NCBI RefSeq assembly: GCF_019455385.1
Contig: NZ_JACOFR010000019.1
Coordinates: 62,001-126,000, forward strand
Length of the DNA stretch: 64,000 bases
Direction of reading: 5' to 3'
From: Bradyrhizobium sp. BR 10289
Lineage (GTDB): Bacteria; Pseudomonadota; Alphaproteobacteria; Rhizobiales; Xanthobacteraceae
Positions 31,836-41,192 of the stretch are shown one piece after another. Position numbers and translations under genes: made by a program. Position 1 is the first letter of the stretch; each line of letters opens with the position of its first letter. Under the pieces are notes generated by a model, which made no database searches, had not been told where the DNA came from, and saw only the letters and a program-made list of their open reading frames with translations.

Positions 31836-33035
31836 ATGTCGGGGACTGACAAGAGCAAGGCGGGCCTGTCCCTCGACGGTCCCATCGTGATCCTGGTCGA
31901 GCCGCAGCTCGGCGAGAACATCGGCATGTGCGCGCGCGCCATGGGCAATTTTGCGCTGGGCGCCTTGCGCATCGTCAACCCCCGCGACGGCTGGCCCAAC
32001 ATCGCGGCCCAGCGGGCGGCGGCGGGCGCCGACCACATTCTGGAAAAGGTCGAATTGTTCGACACCGTGGAGCAGGCGGTGGCCGATCTCGATTTGCTGT
32101 TCGCCACCACCGCCCGGCCGCACGACCAGGCCAAGCCGGTGGTCGGACCGGAAGCCGCGGCCGGCGAGATCGCCGGGCATGTTGCGGCTGGCGGCAAAGC
32201 CGGCATCCTGTTCGGCCGCGAGCGCTGGGGCCTGACCAACGAGGAGGTCGGGCTCTCCAACCGCATCATCACCTTCCCGGTCAATCCGGGCTTTGCCTCG
32301 CTGAACCTTGCCCAGGCCGTGCTGCTGGTCGGCTATGAATGGTTCAAGCGGGCCACGTCCGGGGCGCTGCCGCATGCCATGCCGGAGCGCTCCGAGCGCG
32401 CCTCGCAGCACCAGATGCAGGCCTTCTTCGACAATCTCGTGCGCGAGCTCGACAAGGTCGAATTTTTGCGTCCCGCCGAGAAGCGCGACACCATGCTGGT
32501 CAATTTGCGCAACATCTTCACCCGGATGGAGCCGACCAAGCAGGACATGCACACCTTGCACGGCGTGGTGATGGCGATCGCGGAAGGGCGCAAGGGCCCG
32601 GCCAAGGGCGGCGTGCTCGACGGCGAGCAGGCGACGCGCCTGCGCGCGCTGCTGGCGGAGCACGGCCAGGGCGGCGGCGTGCCCGACAGCGGCTCGACCG
32701 TGCGCGGCCTTGCCCGCCTGCTCCGCCGCAACCCGACCGACGCCGAGCGCCTGCTCTGGCAGGCGCTCACGCGGGACCGCCGCTTTGCCGGCCAGTTCAA
32801 GCGGCAGACGCCTGTGGGCCGCCACATCCCGGACTTCGTCTCGTTCCCGCACCGGATCGCGATCGAGCTGGTCAACCCGGGCGAGGGTGAGACCATTGCG
32901 GCGGACCGCGCGGGGCGGCGGACGTGGCTGAAGGCGCGGGATTATCGGGTGATCGACATTCGCGCGGCCGACGTGGAGCGGGATCTCGAGACGGAGCTGG
33001 CGCGACTGCAGGGGATGATGGAGCAGGGCGCTTAG
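31836..33035 (+). CDS. TrmJ-type RNA methyltransferase fused to a DUF559-like domain
   Basis: A 399-residue protein in one continuous frame. Residues about 15-255 are a SPOUT methyltransferase of the TrmJ group: 'PIVILVEPQLGENIGMCARAMGNFAL', 'GILFGRERWGLTNEE' and the knot-like 'ITFPVNPGFASLNLAQAVLLVGYEWFK'. TrmJ makes 2'-O-methylated nucleotides at position 32 of tRNA. Residues about 287-395 match DUF559, a Vsr-like endonuclease-fold family: 'RLLRRNPTDAERLLWQAL', 'GQFKRQTPVGRHIPDFVSF', 'RIAIEL', 'WLKARDYRVIDI'. The catalytic-type Asp333 and Glu344 remain, but the 'DGGQH' of active members is replaced by 'VNPGEGE'. The ATG follows 'GCGAAACCAG'; no other methyltransferase gene is near. Confidence 0.85.
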   Translation: MSGTDKSKAGLSLDGPIVILVEPQLGENIGMCARAMGNFALGALRIVNPRDGWPNIAAQRAAAGADHILEKVELFDTVEQAVADLDLLFATTARPHDQAKPVVGPEAAAGEIAGHVAAGGKAGILFGRERWGLTNEEVGLSNRIITFPVNPGFASLNLAQAVLLVGYEWFKRATSGALPHAMPERSERASQHQMQAFFDNLVRELDKVEFLRPAEKRDTMLVNLRNIFTRMEPTKQDMHTLHGVVMAIAEGRKGPAKGGVLDGEQATRLRALLAEHGQGGGVPDSGSTVRGLARLLRRNPTDAERLLWQALTRDRRFAGQFKRQTPVGRHIPDFVSFPHRIAIELVNPGEGETIAADRAGRRTWLKARDYRVIDIRAADVERDLETELARLQGMMEQGA

Positions 33036-33056
33036 GTTTTGCCTCGCGCAATTCGC

Positions 33057-33440
33057 TCACTTCCCCGGTTGGTCGAGGAAGACGTAGAGCGCGGCGATCC
33101 GCCCGTCTCGCACGATGATCACGTCCCATCCGGTGTAGTCGGGCGCTTCGTCGCGAGGGCCTGAAGTCCAGGCCAGTCGTCCGGCATTGTGGAGCGCTTG
33201 CGGCTCGCCGGTCGGCGTGTAGACGAAGTGCGGATGCGTGGCGCGCAGGTCGCCGGCGAACTTGTCGATCGCCTCGCGCCCGACAAGGACACCGGGCGGG
33301 ACGTACAAGGCGCCGTCCTCGGTCCAGAGTTCGTCGATGGCGGCCCGGCGACGCTTTGCGTCGCCTTCGCCAAATACCTCCTGAAGATTGCGGTGAAGCA
33401 GTTCGTGAATGCGATCCGCAGATTCATTGGTCCTGGTCAT
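33057..33440 (-). CDS. NTF2/SnoaL-like protein
   Basis: A 127-residue small cone-fold protein. 'WTEDGALYVPPGVLVGREAIDKFAGDLRATHPHFVYTPTGE' and the end 'GWDVIIVRDGRIAALYVFLD' fit the SnoaL-like family. Such proteins are cyclases, isomerases or binding proteins; the substrate is unknown. It faces the same way as the SDR gene upstream (33483-34235), 42 bases apart, and may be in one transcript with it. Confidence 0.8.
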   Translation of the reverse strand: MTRTNESADRIHELLHRNLQEVFGEGDAKRRRAAIDELWTEDGALYVPPGVLVGREAIDKFAGDLRATHPHFVYTPTGEPQALHNAGRLAWTSGPRDEAPDYTGWDVIIVRDGRIAALYVFLDQPGK

Positions 33441-33482
33441 GGTACTTCTCTGATCTCGATGAATGGCGTGACAATCGCGTTG

Positions 33483-34235
33483 TTAGATCTGCGTCTGACC
33501 ACCATCGACGAAGAGCTCGACGCCGTTGACGAAGCTCGACTCGTCGGAGGCGAGGAACAGCACGGCCTTGGCGATCTCTTCGGGCTGGCCGACACGGCCG
33601 GCCGGGATCAGGCCGGCGAGATAGGTCTTGGTGCCTTCCGCCTGCTCGCCGGCGCCGAACAGATGGTTCAGCCCGGGCGTGTCGGTGACGCCGGGGCTGA
33701 CGGCGTTGACGCGGATGTGGCGATCTTTCAGGTCGAGGATCCAGTTGCGCGCGAAGTTGCGCACCGCGGCCTTGGTCGCCGAATAGACGCTGAAGGCCGG
33801 CGTGCCGGAGACGCTCGTGGTCGATGCAGTCAGGACGATCGAGGCGCCGTCGCGGAGCAAAGGCAGAGCCTTCTGCACGGTGAAGAGAACGCCCTTCACG
33901 TTGGTGTCGAACGTACGCTGATAGTGCTCCTCGGTGATGGCGCCGAGCGGTGCGAACGCGCCGCCGCCGGCATTGGCGAAGATCGCATCGATCTGCTGGT
34001 GCTTCTTCTGCACGGCATCGTAGAGCCGGTCGATGTCGGCAAGATTGGCCATGTCGCCCTGTACGCCGGTCACGCGGCCGCCGATCGCTTTTACGGCCGC
34101 GTCCAGCGCGTCCTTGCGGCGGCCGGTGATGAATACCGAGGCGCCCTCGGCGGCAAAAGCCTTCGCGGCGGCAAGGCCAATGCCGCTCGTACCGCCGGTC
34201 ACCACCACGACCTTGTTGTTGAACCTGTCCGTCAT
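33483..34235 (-). CDS. Short-chain dehydrogenase/reductase
   Basis: A 250-residue classical SDR. The cofactor motif TGGTSGIG is near the N-terminus, NAG is in 'DAIFANAGGGAFAP', and the catalytic Ser-Tyr-Lys lies in 'STTSVSGTPAFSVYSATKAAVRNFAR'. The C-terminus ends 'NGVELFVDGGQTQI', also usual. It oxidises or reduces an unknown alcohol or ketone with NAD(P). The ATG at 34235 follows from the family length; the frame extends to 34328 with no support. It is divergent from a LysR gene, which probably regulates it. Confidence 0.9.
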   Translation of the reverse strand: MTDRFNNKVVVVTGGTSGIGLAAAKAFAAEGASVFITGRRKDALDAAVKAIGGRVTGVQGDMANLADIDRLYDAVQKKHQQIDAIFANAGGGAFAPLGAITEEHYQRTFDTNVKGVLFTVQKALPLLRDGASIVLTASTTSVSGTPAFSVYSATKAAVRNFARNWILDLKDRHIRVNAVSPGVTDTPGLNHLFGAGEQAEGTKTYLAGLIPAGRVGQPEEIAKAVLFLASDESSFVNGVELFVDGGQTQI

Positions 34236-34350
34236 CGTCCGTCTCCGTTGAAAGCATCTGGCAGAAGCGCCGTTGCCCCTCGTAAATGGATGTAGAACGA
34301 TGATGCCAACAGACGCCAAATATGGCACACAGCGTTCTACTGGAGGAACG

Positions 34351-35247
34351 ATGAGGGCCGATTTGAACGACTTCGCCTATTTTGCCGAGGTGGTGGGGCA
34401 CGGCGGCTTTGCCGCCGCCGGGAGAGCCTTGCGCGAGCCCAAGTCGAAGCTCAGCCGGAGGATCGCCGGGCTCGAGGAGCGCCTCGGCCTCCGCCTGATC
34501 GAGCGATCCAGCCGGCGCTTTCGCGTCACCGAGGTGGGCCAGGCCTTCTATGAGCGCTGCCGCGCCATTCTGGCCGAAGCCGAGCAGGCCGAGGCGCTGG
34601 TGACGGAAGCGCAGGCCGAACCCCACGGCCGAATTCGCTTCAGCTGCCCGACCGGCATGGTGGCAGAAATCTCCGGACTGACATCGAGCTTCCTGGCCCG
34701 CTATCCCAAGGTGCGCCTGCAACTCGTCGCGGTCGACAGGCCCGTGGACCTGATCGAGGAGCGCATCGACGTCGCCCTGCGCGTTCGGTCCGAACTCGTC
34801 GGCGACGCCGCGCTCACGATGCGGTCGCTCGGGACATCCACGCGCATCCTCGTCGCGAGTGCGCAACTGGCAAGCCGCCTGCGAAGTGTGGACGATCTCG
34901 CTGCACTCCCGACGCTTGCCACATCCGATGACGACACGCTGGTCGAATGGCATCTGGAGACTGACGATGGGCAGTCTCGCATCCACAGGCACGAGCCGCG
35001 CATGGGCTGCGGTGACTTTGGCGCCGTGCGTGATGCGGCGGTCGCGGGCCTCGGTGTTGCGCTTCTCCCTGATCACGTCTGCCGGGACGCACTCGCGCAA
35101 GGCAAGCTCGTCCACGTGCTGTCAGACTGGCGCGGCCACCGCGGCACGGTGCATCTCGTGTTCACGACACGACGCGGTTTGCCGCGGGCCGTGCGCGCGT
35201 TGATCGATCATCTCGCGGCGGGGTTTTCAAAGACGTTGGTGTCGTAA
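34351..35247 (+). CDS. LysR-family transcriptional regulator
   Basis: A 298-residue LTTR. The N-terminal helix-turn-helix spans about 3-60 ('NDFAYFAEVVGHGGFAAAGRALREPKSKLSRRIAGLEERLGLRLIERS'), followed by a periplasmic-binding-like effector domain from about 90. The ATG at 34351 has GGAGG at 34342-34346; the frame from 34273 is upstream of the ribosome site. It is divergent from the SDR gene, so its target is probably that gene and the NTF2-like gene after it. Effector unknown. Confidence 0.93.
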   Translation: MRADLNDFAYFAEVVGHGGFAAAGRALREPKSKLSRRIAGLEERLGLRLIERSSRRFRVTEVGQAFYERCRAILAEAEQAEALVTEAQAEPHGRIRFSCPTGMVAEISGLTSSFLARYPKVRLQLVAVDRPVDLIEERIDVALRVRSELVGDAALTMRSLGTSTRILVASAQLASRLRSVDDLAALPTLATSDDDTLVEWHLETDDGQSRIHRHEPRMGCGDFGAVRDAAVAGLGVALLPDHVCRDALAQGKLVHVLSDWRGHRGTVHLVFTTRRGLPRAVRALIDHLAAGFSKTLVS

Positions 35248-35287
35248 GATGGATGACCCGAAGGCGTAATCCACCTTACTAGATCTT

Positions 35288-35359
35288 CGTAGCCCGGATG
35301 GAGCGAAGCGTAATCCGGGACGGTGTCCCCGCATTCCGCTTCGCTCCATGCGGGCTACG
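35288..35359. repeat. Palindromic repeat (CGTAGCCCGGATGGAG family), copy 1
   Basis: CGTAGCCCG ... CGGGCTACG at the ends, with TAATCCGGGAC and GCTTCGCTCC arms. The same family occurs at 53161-53250. Confidence 0.85.
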
Positions 35360-35371
35360 AGGACAAAGCGC

Positions 35372-36022
35372 TTACACGGCCTCCAACTGATCAGCGGCAC
35401 GCTTCTTCTTCGCCTTTGCCTGGCCGAGCAAGGGGCCCGCGGTGAGCGCGGCCGTATCGGCCACGCCGGGATCGCGGGAGATCATTGCAGCTACGATCGC
35501 TCCGTCGATCAGCAGGCCGAGCTGGTGCGCGAGCACCGCGGGCTCACTGGAGCCCAGCTCGCCGGCGAGCTTCTCGATATGGCCGAGCACGATCTTCTTG
35601 TGCTTGAGCGCGATGTTGCGGAATTGTTTGGCGTCCTTGTCGTGCTCGCCGACCGCGTTGATGAAGGGGCAGCCGTAGAAGCGCTCTTCGGCGAACCAGC
35701 TCTTCAGCGCCGGGAAGATGCGTGTCAGCTTGGCCTGCGCGTCACCGCCGCCTTGCTCCATGGCGCCGATGAACCATTCGCGCCATTGCTTGCCTTCGCT
35801 CTCCAGCACCGCGTTGACGAGGTTGGTCTTGGAGCCGAACAGCTTGTAGAGCGTCGTCTTCGCAGTGCCGGCTTCCTCGATGATCGCGTCGATGCCGGTG
35901 GCGTTGATGCCGTTCTTGCAGAACAGATGCGTCGCGGCGCTGAGCAGCCGCCCGCGCGCGGACTCGTCTTCGCCGGCACCGGCGTGGGTCGAACTGGAAT
36001 TCTTCTTTGACGTCTTTGCCAT
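35372..36022 (-). CDS. TetR-family transcriptional regulator
   Basis: A 216-residue TetR-type repressor. The helix-turn-helix is at about 20-75: 'ARGRLLSAATHLFCKNGINATGIDAIIEEAGTAKTTLYKLFGSKTNLVNAVLE'. The ligand domain has 'CPFINAVGEHDKDAKQFRNIALKHKKIV'. It is divergent from the OsmC operon at 36266. An operator-like sequence lies between the two (36221-36234), so it probably represses that operon and itself. The ligand is unknown; an electrophile or thiol-related compound is a guess from the neighbours. Confidence 0.93.
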   Translation of the reverse strand: MAKTSKKNSSSTHAGAGEDESARGRLLSAATHLFCKNGINATGIDAIIEEAGTAKTTLYKLFGSKTNLVNAVLESEGKQWREWFIGAMEQGGGDAQAKLTRIFPALKSWFAEERFYGCPFINAVGEHDKDAKQFRNIALKHKKIVLGHIEKLAGELGSSEPAVLAHQLGLLIDGAIVAAMISRDPGVADTAALTAGPLLGQAKAKKKRAADQLEAV

Positions 36023-36197
36023 GGTGGCAAACTTACCCGCAGCCGTGCCGCATCAGCAAGACGCATCTGTTCCGCGCTGAAAAGATTCGCAGAGAACAAG
36101 CCGTCTGCATCGGCTTTGAGCAAGCGGCGGCTGATCAATCCGCAGGCAGGATTCGCTAAGCGGCTTCAATGTCTCGCCTTTTGTTTTTGGCCGGCTC

Positions 36198-36212
36198 TGG
36201 CACGCCCTATGC
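36198..36212 (+). promoter_or_regulatory. Sigma54-type (-24/-12) promoter of the OsmC operon
   Basis: TGGCACGCCCTATGC matches the -24/-12 consensus TGGCACR-N4-TTGC in all but one of the specified positions (A for T at position 12), with GG and GC at the correct ten-base spacing. Transcription would start near 36224, about 42 bases before the OsmC start. Confidence 0.6.
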
Positions 36213-36220
36213 AAGGAAAC

Positions 36221-36234
36221 AGACCGTTCGGTAT
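36221..36234. promoter_or_regulatory. Putative TetR operator
   Basis: AGACCG-TT-CGGTAT is a near-palindrome with the ACCG/CGGT core often seen in TetR-type operators. It lies just downstream of the -24/-12 promoter, over the predicted start of transcription, in the gap between tetR and the OsmC gene. Confidence 0.5.
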
Positions 36235-36265
36235 CCTGCCGGATTCAACGGCTGCCAGGGAGAAG

Positions 36266-36811
36266 ATGATGACTGCCGTCGTTCAAAAGACAGTGCTGAC
36301 GGGTTGCCTCGCACCCATCGACAAGAATGGCCTCGAGCAACTGATCGCTAACGGCAAGGCCAATCCGAAGGTCATCAAGACCTTGAAATGCAAGACGGTT
36401 GCGGAAGGCAAATTCCGCCACGCCAACTACATCCGCAATCTGCCGCCCTACATCGTCGACGAGCCGCCGGGCCTTCTGGGTGACGATACCGCGCCCAATC
36501 CGTCGGAAGCCTCGCTCGCCGCGCTCGGCTCCTGCCTTGCCGTCGGCCTGCACGCCAACGCCGTGCATCGCGGCTGGATCGTCAACAAGCTCGAGCTGGA
36601 GCTCGAAGGCGACCTCAACATCACCGCGGTCTGGGGCACCGGCGACATGTCGGACAAGCCCGTTGGTTTCACCGACGTCCGCGTCAAGGTCGACATGGAG
36701 TGCGAGGGCATCTCGCCTGACGAGATCAACGCGCTGGTCGCCCATGTGAAGAAATGGTCGCCGGTCGCCAACACGTTTACCCGCCCGGTCAATCTCGAGG
36801 TCGGCATCTAG
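36266..36811 (+). CDS. OsmC-family protein, resolving cysteine replaced
   Basis: A 181-residue OsmC-like protein. The peroxidatic cysteine is present (Cys90, in 'ASLAALGSCLAVGLHAN'). At the position of the second, resolving cysteine, family members usually have 'CPVxxT', but here it is 'KKWSPVANTF' (Ser165). It may therefore use an outside thiol, or carry out a thiol transfer rather than peroxide reduction. Two ATGs (36266, 36269) follow AGGGAG; the second has better spacing. It is first in an operon with an acyl-CoA-dehydrogenase-like flavoprotein and a rhodanese. Confidence 0.85.
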   Translation: MMTAVVQKTVLTGCLAPIDKNGLEQLIANGKANPKVIKTLKCKTVAEGKFRHANYIRNLPPYIVDEPPGLLGDDTAPNPSEASLAALGSCLAVGLHANAVHRGWIVNKLELELEGDLNITAVWGTGDMSDKPVGFTDVRVKVDMECEGISPDEINALVAHVKKWSPVANTFTRPVNLEVGI

Positions 36812-36847
36812 CAGACGGCAATCAGGACAAGGGTGCGGGAGGCGATC

Positions 36848-37960
36848 ATGGGTTCACTGGCTTTATCGCGGGTCGAGACTTTGGATCAGCCCGCACCGTC
36901 CATAGCAGGGGAGGTGGCGCGGATTGCGAAGGAGCAGCTCGCGCCGCTCGCCGCCGGCATCGACGCCGGCACGGTCTATCCGGCCGAGGTGCTGCGTGCG
37001 TTCGGCAAGGTCGGGGCGTGGGGCAGTCACGTGCCGCACGAAGGGCCCGCGGATTTGCGCTGCGCCATCCAGGCGATGGCCGAGATCGGCCAGGTCTGCG
37101 GCGGCACCGCCTTCATGGCCTGGTGCCAGAACACGCTGGTCTGGTACGCCGCCAACTCGACCAACATGAATCTCGCCAAGCGCTTTGGCGACGCGTTTTC
37201 CACCGGCCGCGTACTCGGCGGCACCGGGCTCTCCAATCCCATGAAGAGCTTCTTCGGCATCGAGAAATTGAAGCTGAAGGGAAAGAAGGTCGAGGGCGGC
37301 TACATCGTCCGTGGTGCGCTGCCCTGGGTCTCCAATCTCGGTCCGGACCATTTTTTCGGCACGATCTTCGAGCGCGAGGACGACCAGGGCACGGTGATGT
37401 TCCTGGCCGATTGCGCGGACCCCGCCATCACGCTGACGCCATGCAAGCCGTTCCTCGCGATGGACGGCACCGGCACTTACGGCGTGCAATTCCGCGACGT
37501 CTTCGTGCCGGACGAGCTGATCCTCGCCGATCCCGCCGGGCCCTTCGTCAAGAAGATCCGCGCCGGCTTCATCCTGCTCCAGGCCGGCATGGCGCTCGGC
37601 GTCATCAAGGACTGTATCAACATCATGGACGAGGTCGACAATCCGCTCGGCCACATCAACCGCTATCTGCCGCAGCAGCCGGTGCATTTCCGCGATCTCG
37701 CCGCCGAGCTGGAGGCGGAAACGATGGCGCTGGCGCGCGATCCCTACAATGAAGAGGAGACCTATTGGCGCAAGGTGATTGCGCTTCGGCTTCGCGCGGG
37801 CGAAGCCAGCGTCGCGGCGGCGCATGCCGCGATGCTGCATTGTGGCGCGCGCGGCTATCTCAAGAGTCACCGCGCGCAGCGTCGCCTGCGCGAGGCCTAT
37901 TTCGTCGCGATCGTCACGCCGGCCACCAAGCAGCTGCGCAAGATGCTCGCCGATGCCTGA
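36848..37960 (+). CDS. Acyl-CoA-dehydrogenase-like flavoprotein
   Basis: A 370-residue protein of the ACAD fold. The N-terminal helical part has 'GGTAFMAWCQNTLVWYAANST'. The middle has the FAD-binding-like sheet with 'GGTGLSNPMKS', 'GYIVRGALPWVSN' and 'FRDVFVPDEL'. The C-terminus is a helical bundle ending in '…VTPATKQLRKMLADA'. The family includes both true acyl-CoA dehydrogenases and FMNH2-dependent monooxygenases (DszC/SfnC-like). Here the rhodanese and OsmC neighbours make a sulfur-compound role possible, but no catalytic Glu could be assigned with confidence. GGAGG lies six bases upstream of the ATG. Confidence 0.8.
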   Translation: MGSLALSRVETLDQPAPSIAGEVARIAKEQLAPLAAGIDAGTVYPAEVLRAFGKVGAWGSHVPHEGPADLRCAIQAMAEIGQVCGGTAFMAWCQNTLVWYAANSTNMNLAKRFGDAFSTGRVLGGTGLSNPMKSFFGIEKLKLKGKKVEGGYIVRGALPWVSNLGPDHFFGTIFEREDDQGTVMFLADCADPAITLTPCKPFLAMDGTGTYGVQFRDVFVPDELILADPAGPFVKKIRAGFILLQAGMALGVIKDCINIMDEVDNPLGHINRYLPQQPVHFRDLAAELEAETMALARDPYNEEETYWRKVIALRLRAGEASVAAAHAAMLHCGARGYLKSHRAQRRLREAYFVAIVTPATKQLRKMLADA

Positions 37961-38009
37961 GTTCTACGAGTCCACCTGAAGACCCCCCAACCTCAACGGA
38001 GAGGCTGCC

Positions 38010-38888
38010 ATGACTGACGTCCTGATCACTGCCGTCGAACTCGCCGATCTCTTGAAAACCGAACCGTGTGTCGTCATCGACACCCGCAATCCCGATGCCT
38101 ACGCCGCTGGCCATCTCCCCAATGCCGTCAACGTGCACGAGATCTTCACCTTCCTCGCGACCTCGACGCCGGAAGGCATGGCTGAGCTGAAGACCAAATT
38201 CGCCGACGCGTTCGGTGCGGCCGGTCTGTCCGGCAAGGAGACGGCTGTGATCTACGAGCAGTCGATGAACTCCGGCTTCGGCCAGTCCTGCCGCGGCTAT
38301 TACCTGCTCACCATGCTAGGCTATCCCAAGGTGAAGGTGCTGCATGGCGGCTTCGATGCCTGGTCGGCCGCGGGTTTTCCGGTGACGAAGGATGTGCCGA
38401 CGCCGACGAAGGCTTCGTTCTCGATCGTGCCGGAAGCCGGCGAGATCCTGATCGACGCCAAGACCATGCTCGCCGCCGTCGGCAAGCCCGGCATCGCCAT
38501 CCTCGACGTCCGCGATGTCGACGAGTGGATCGGCGACAGCTCGTCTCCGTATGGGAAGGATTTCTGCCCGCGCAAGGGCCGCATCCCCGGCGCGGTCTGG
38601 CTGGAATGGTACCGCATGATGAAGCCGACCGCCGAAGGCCCGCGCTTCAAGTCCAAGGATGAAATCCTGGCGGAATGCGCCACCGTCGGCATCTCCACGA
38701 CGACGCCGGTCTATCTCTACTGCTTCAAGGGCGCGCGCGCCTCGAACACCTTCCTCGCGCTCAAGAACGCCGGCGTGAAGGACGTGCGGATGTATTTCGG
38801 CTCCTGGAACGAATGGTCGCGCGATCCGTCGCTGCCGATCGAGCAGGGGCTGCCGATCGCAACGGAGGTGACGACCAAGGCGGCGTGA
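38010..38888 (+). CDS. Two-domain rhodanese (sulfurtransferase)
   Basis: A 292-residue tandem rhodanese. The first domain starts 'LLKTEPCVVIDTRNPDAYAAGHLPNAVNV'. The second has 'GIAILDVRDVDEWIG', 'KGRIPGAVWLEWYRM' and the active loop 'YLYCFKGARASNTFLAL', with catalytic Cys238. The first domain's loop ('YEQSMNSGFGQSCRGYY') is not a standard active-site loop. The enzyme moves a sulfane sulfur from a donor such as thiosulfate or 3-mercaptopyruvate to a thiol acceptor. It is third in the operon with OsmC and the flavoprotein, 49 bases after the latter. Confidence 0.9.
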   Translation: MTDVLITAVELADLLKTEPCVVIDTRNPDAYAAGHLPNAVNVHEIFTFLATSTPEGMAELKTKFADAFGAAGLSGKETAVIYEQSMNSGFGQSCRGYYLLTMLGYPKVKVLHGGFDAWSAAGFPVTKDVPTPTKASFSIVPEAGEILIDAKTMLAAVGKPGIAILDVRDVDEWIGDSSSPYGKDFCPRKGRIPGAVWLEWYRMMKPTAEGPRFKSKDEILAECATVGISTTTPVYLYCFKGARASNTFLALKNAGVKDVRMYFGSWNEWSRDPSLPIEQGLPIATEVTTKAA

Positions 38889-38915
38889 GCCGCCAGCGGC
38901 CGCAGCGTTCGGTCC

Positions 38916-39067
38916 ACCTCTCCCCAACGGGGAGAGGTCGGATTGCTTCGGCGCGCAATTGCGCGCCTGAGCAATCCGGGTGAGGGGGCGCCGTACTCGG
39001 TGGAACGGAAACCCCTCACCCGGATCGCATCTTTCGATGCGATCCGACCTCTCCCTTCGGGAGAGGT
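38916..39067. repeat. Palindromic intergenic repeat (CCTCTCCC family), copy 3
   Basis: ACCTCTCCCC ... GGGAGAGGT at both ends, and GGATTGC ... GCAATCC-type arms inside. It separates the rhodanese operon from the convergent sigma54 activator gene. Confidence 0.85.
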
Positions 39068-39097
39068 GTTCCCCGTCTCACATCGAGCCGATCAAGA

Positions 39098-41032
<1,935 letters not shown>

Positions 41033-41034
41033 TG

Positions 41035-41065
41035 CGAAATCTCGTAATTGAACTACGAGATTTCG
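41035..41065. promoter_or_regulatory. Perfect 12-base inverted repeat, probable enhancer site
   Basis: CGAAATCTCGTA (41035-41046) and TACGAGATTTCG (41054-41065) form a perfect inverted repeat with a seven-base spacer. A third, imperfect half-site, CACGAGTTTTCG, is at 41071-41082. The centre is 94 bases upstream of the GG of the -24/-12 promoter, a normal place for an activator bound by a sigma54 regulator. Confidence 0.75.
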
Positions 41066-41142
41066 TTTATCACGAGTTTTCGTAGTGGCCAAGTCACAGC
41101 GAAAACGCTGCGTCATCAAGGCACTGGCTGCTCCCAAGGCGG

Positions 41143-41157
41143 TGGCACACTCCTTGC
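41143..41157 (+). promoter_or_regulatory. Sigma54 (-24/-12) promoter of the cyanate operon
   Basis: TGGCACACTCCTTGC matches TGGCACR-N4-TTGC at every specified position. GG (41144) and GC (41156) have the correct spacing. Transcription should begin near 41169, some 24 bases before the operon's first start codon. Confidence 0.85.
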
Positions 41158-41192
41158 GTAACCCGTCCGTGCAATGACGCAGGGGAGCTCCG

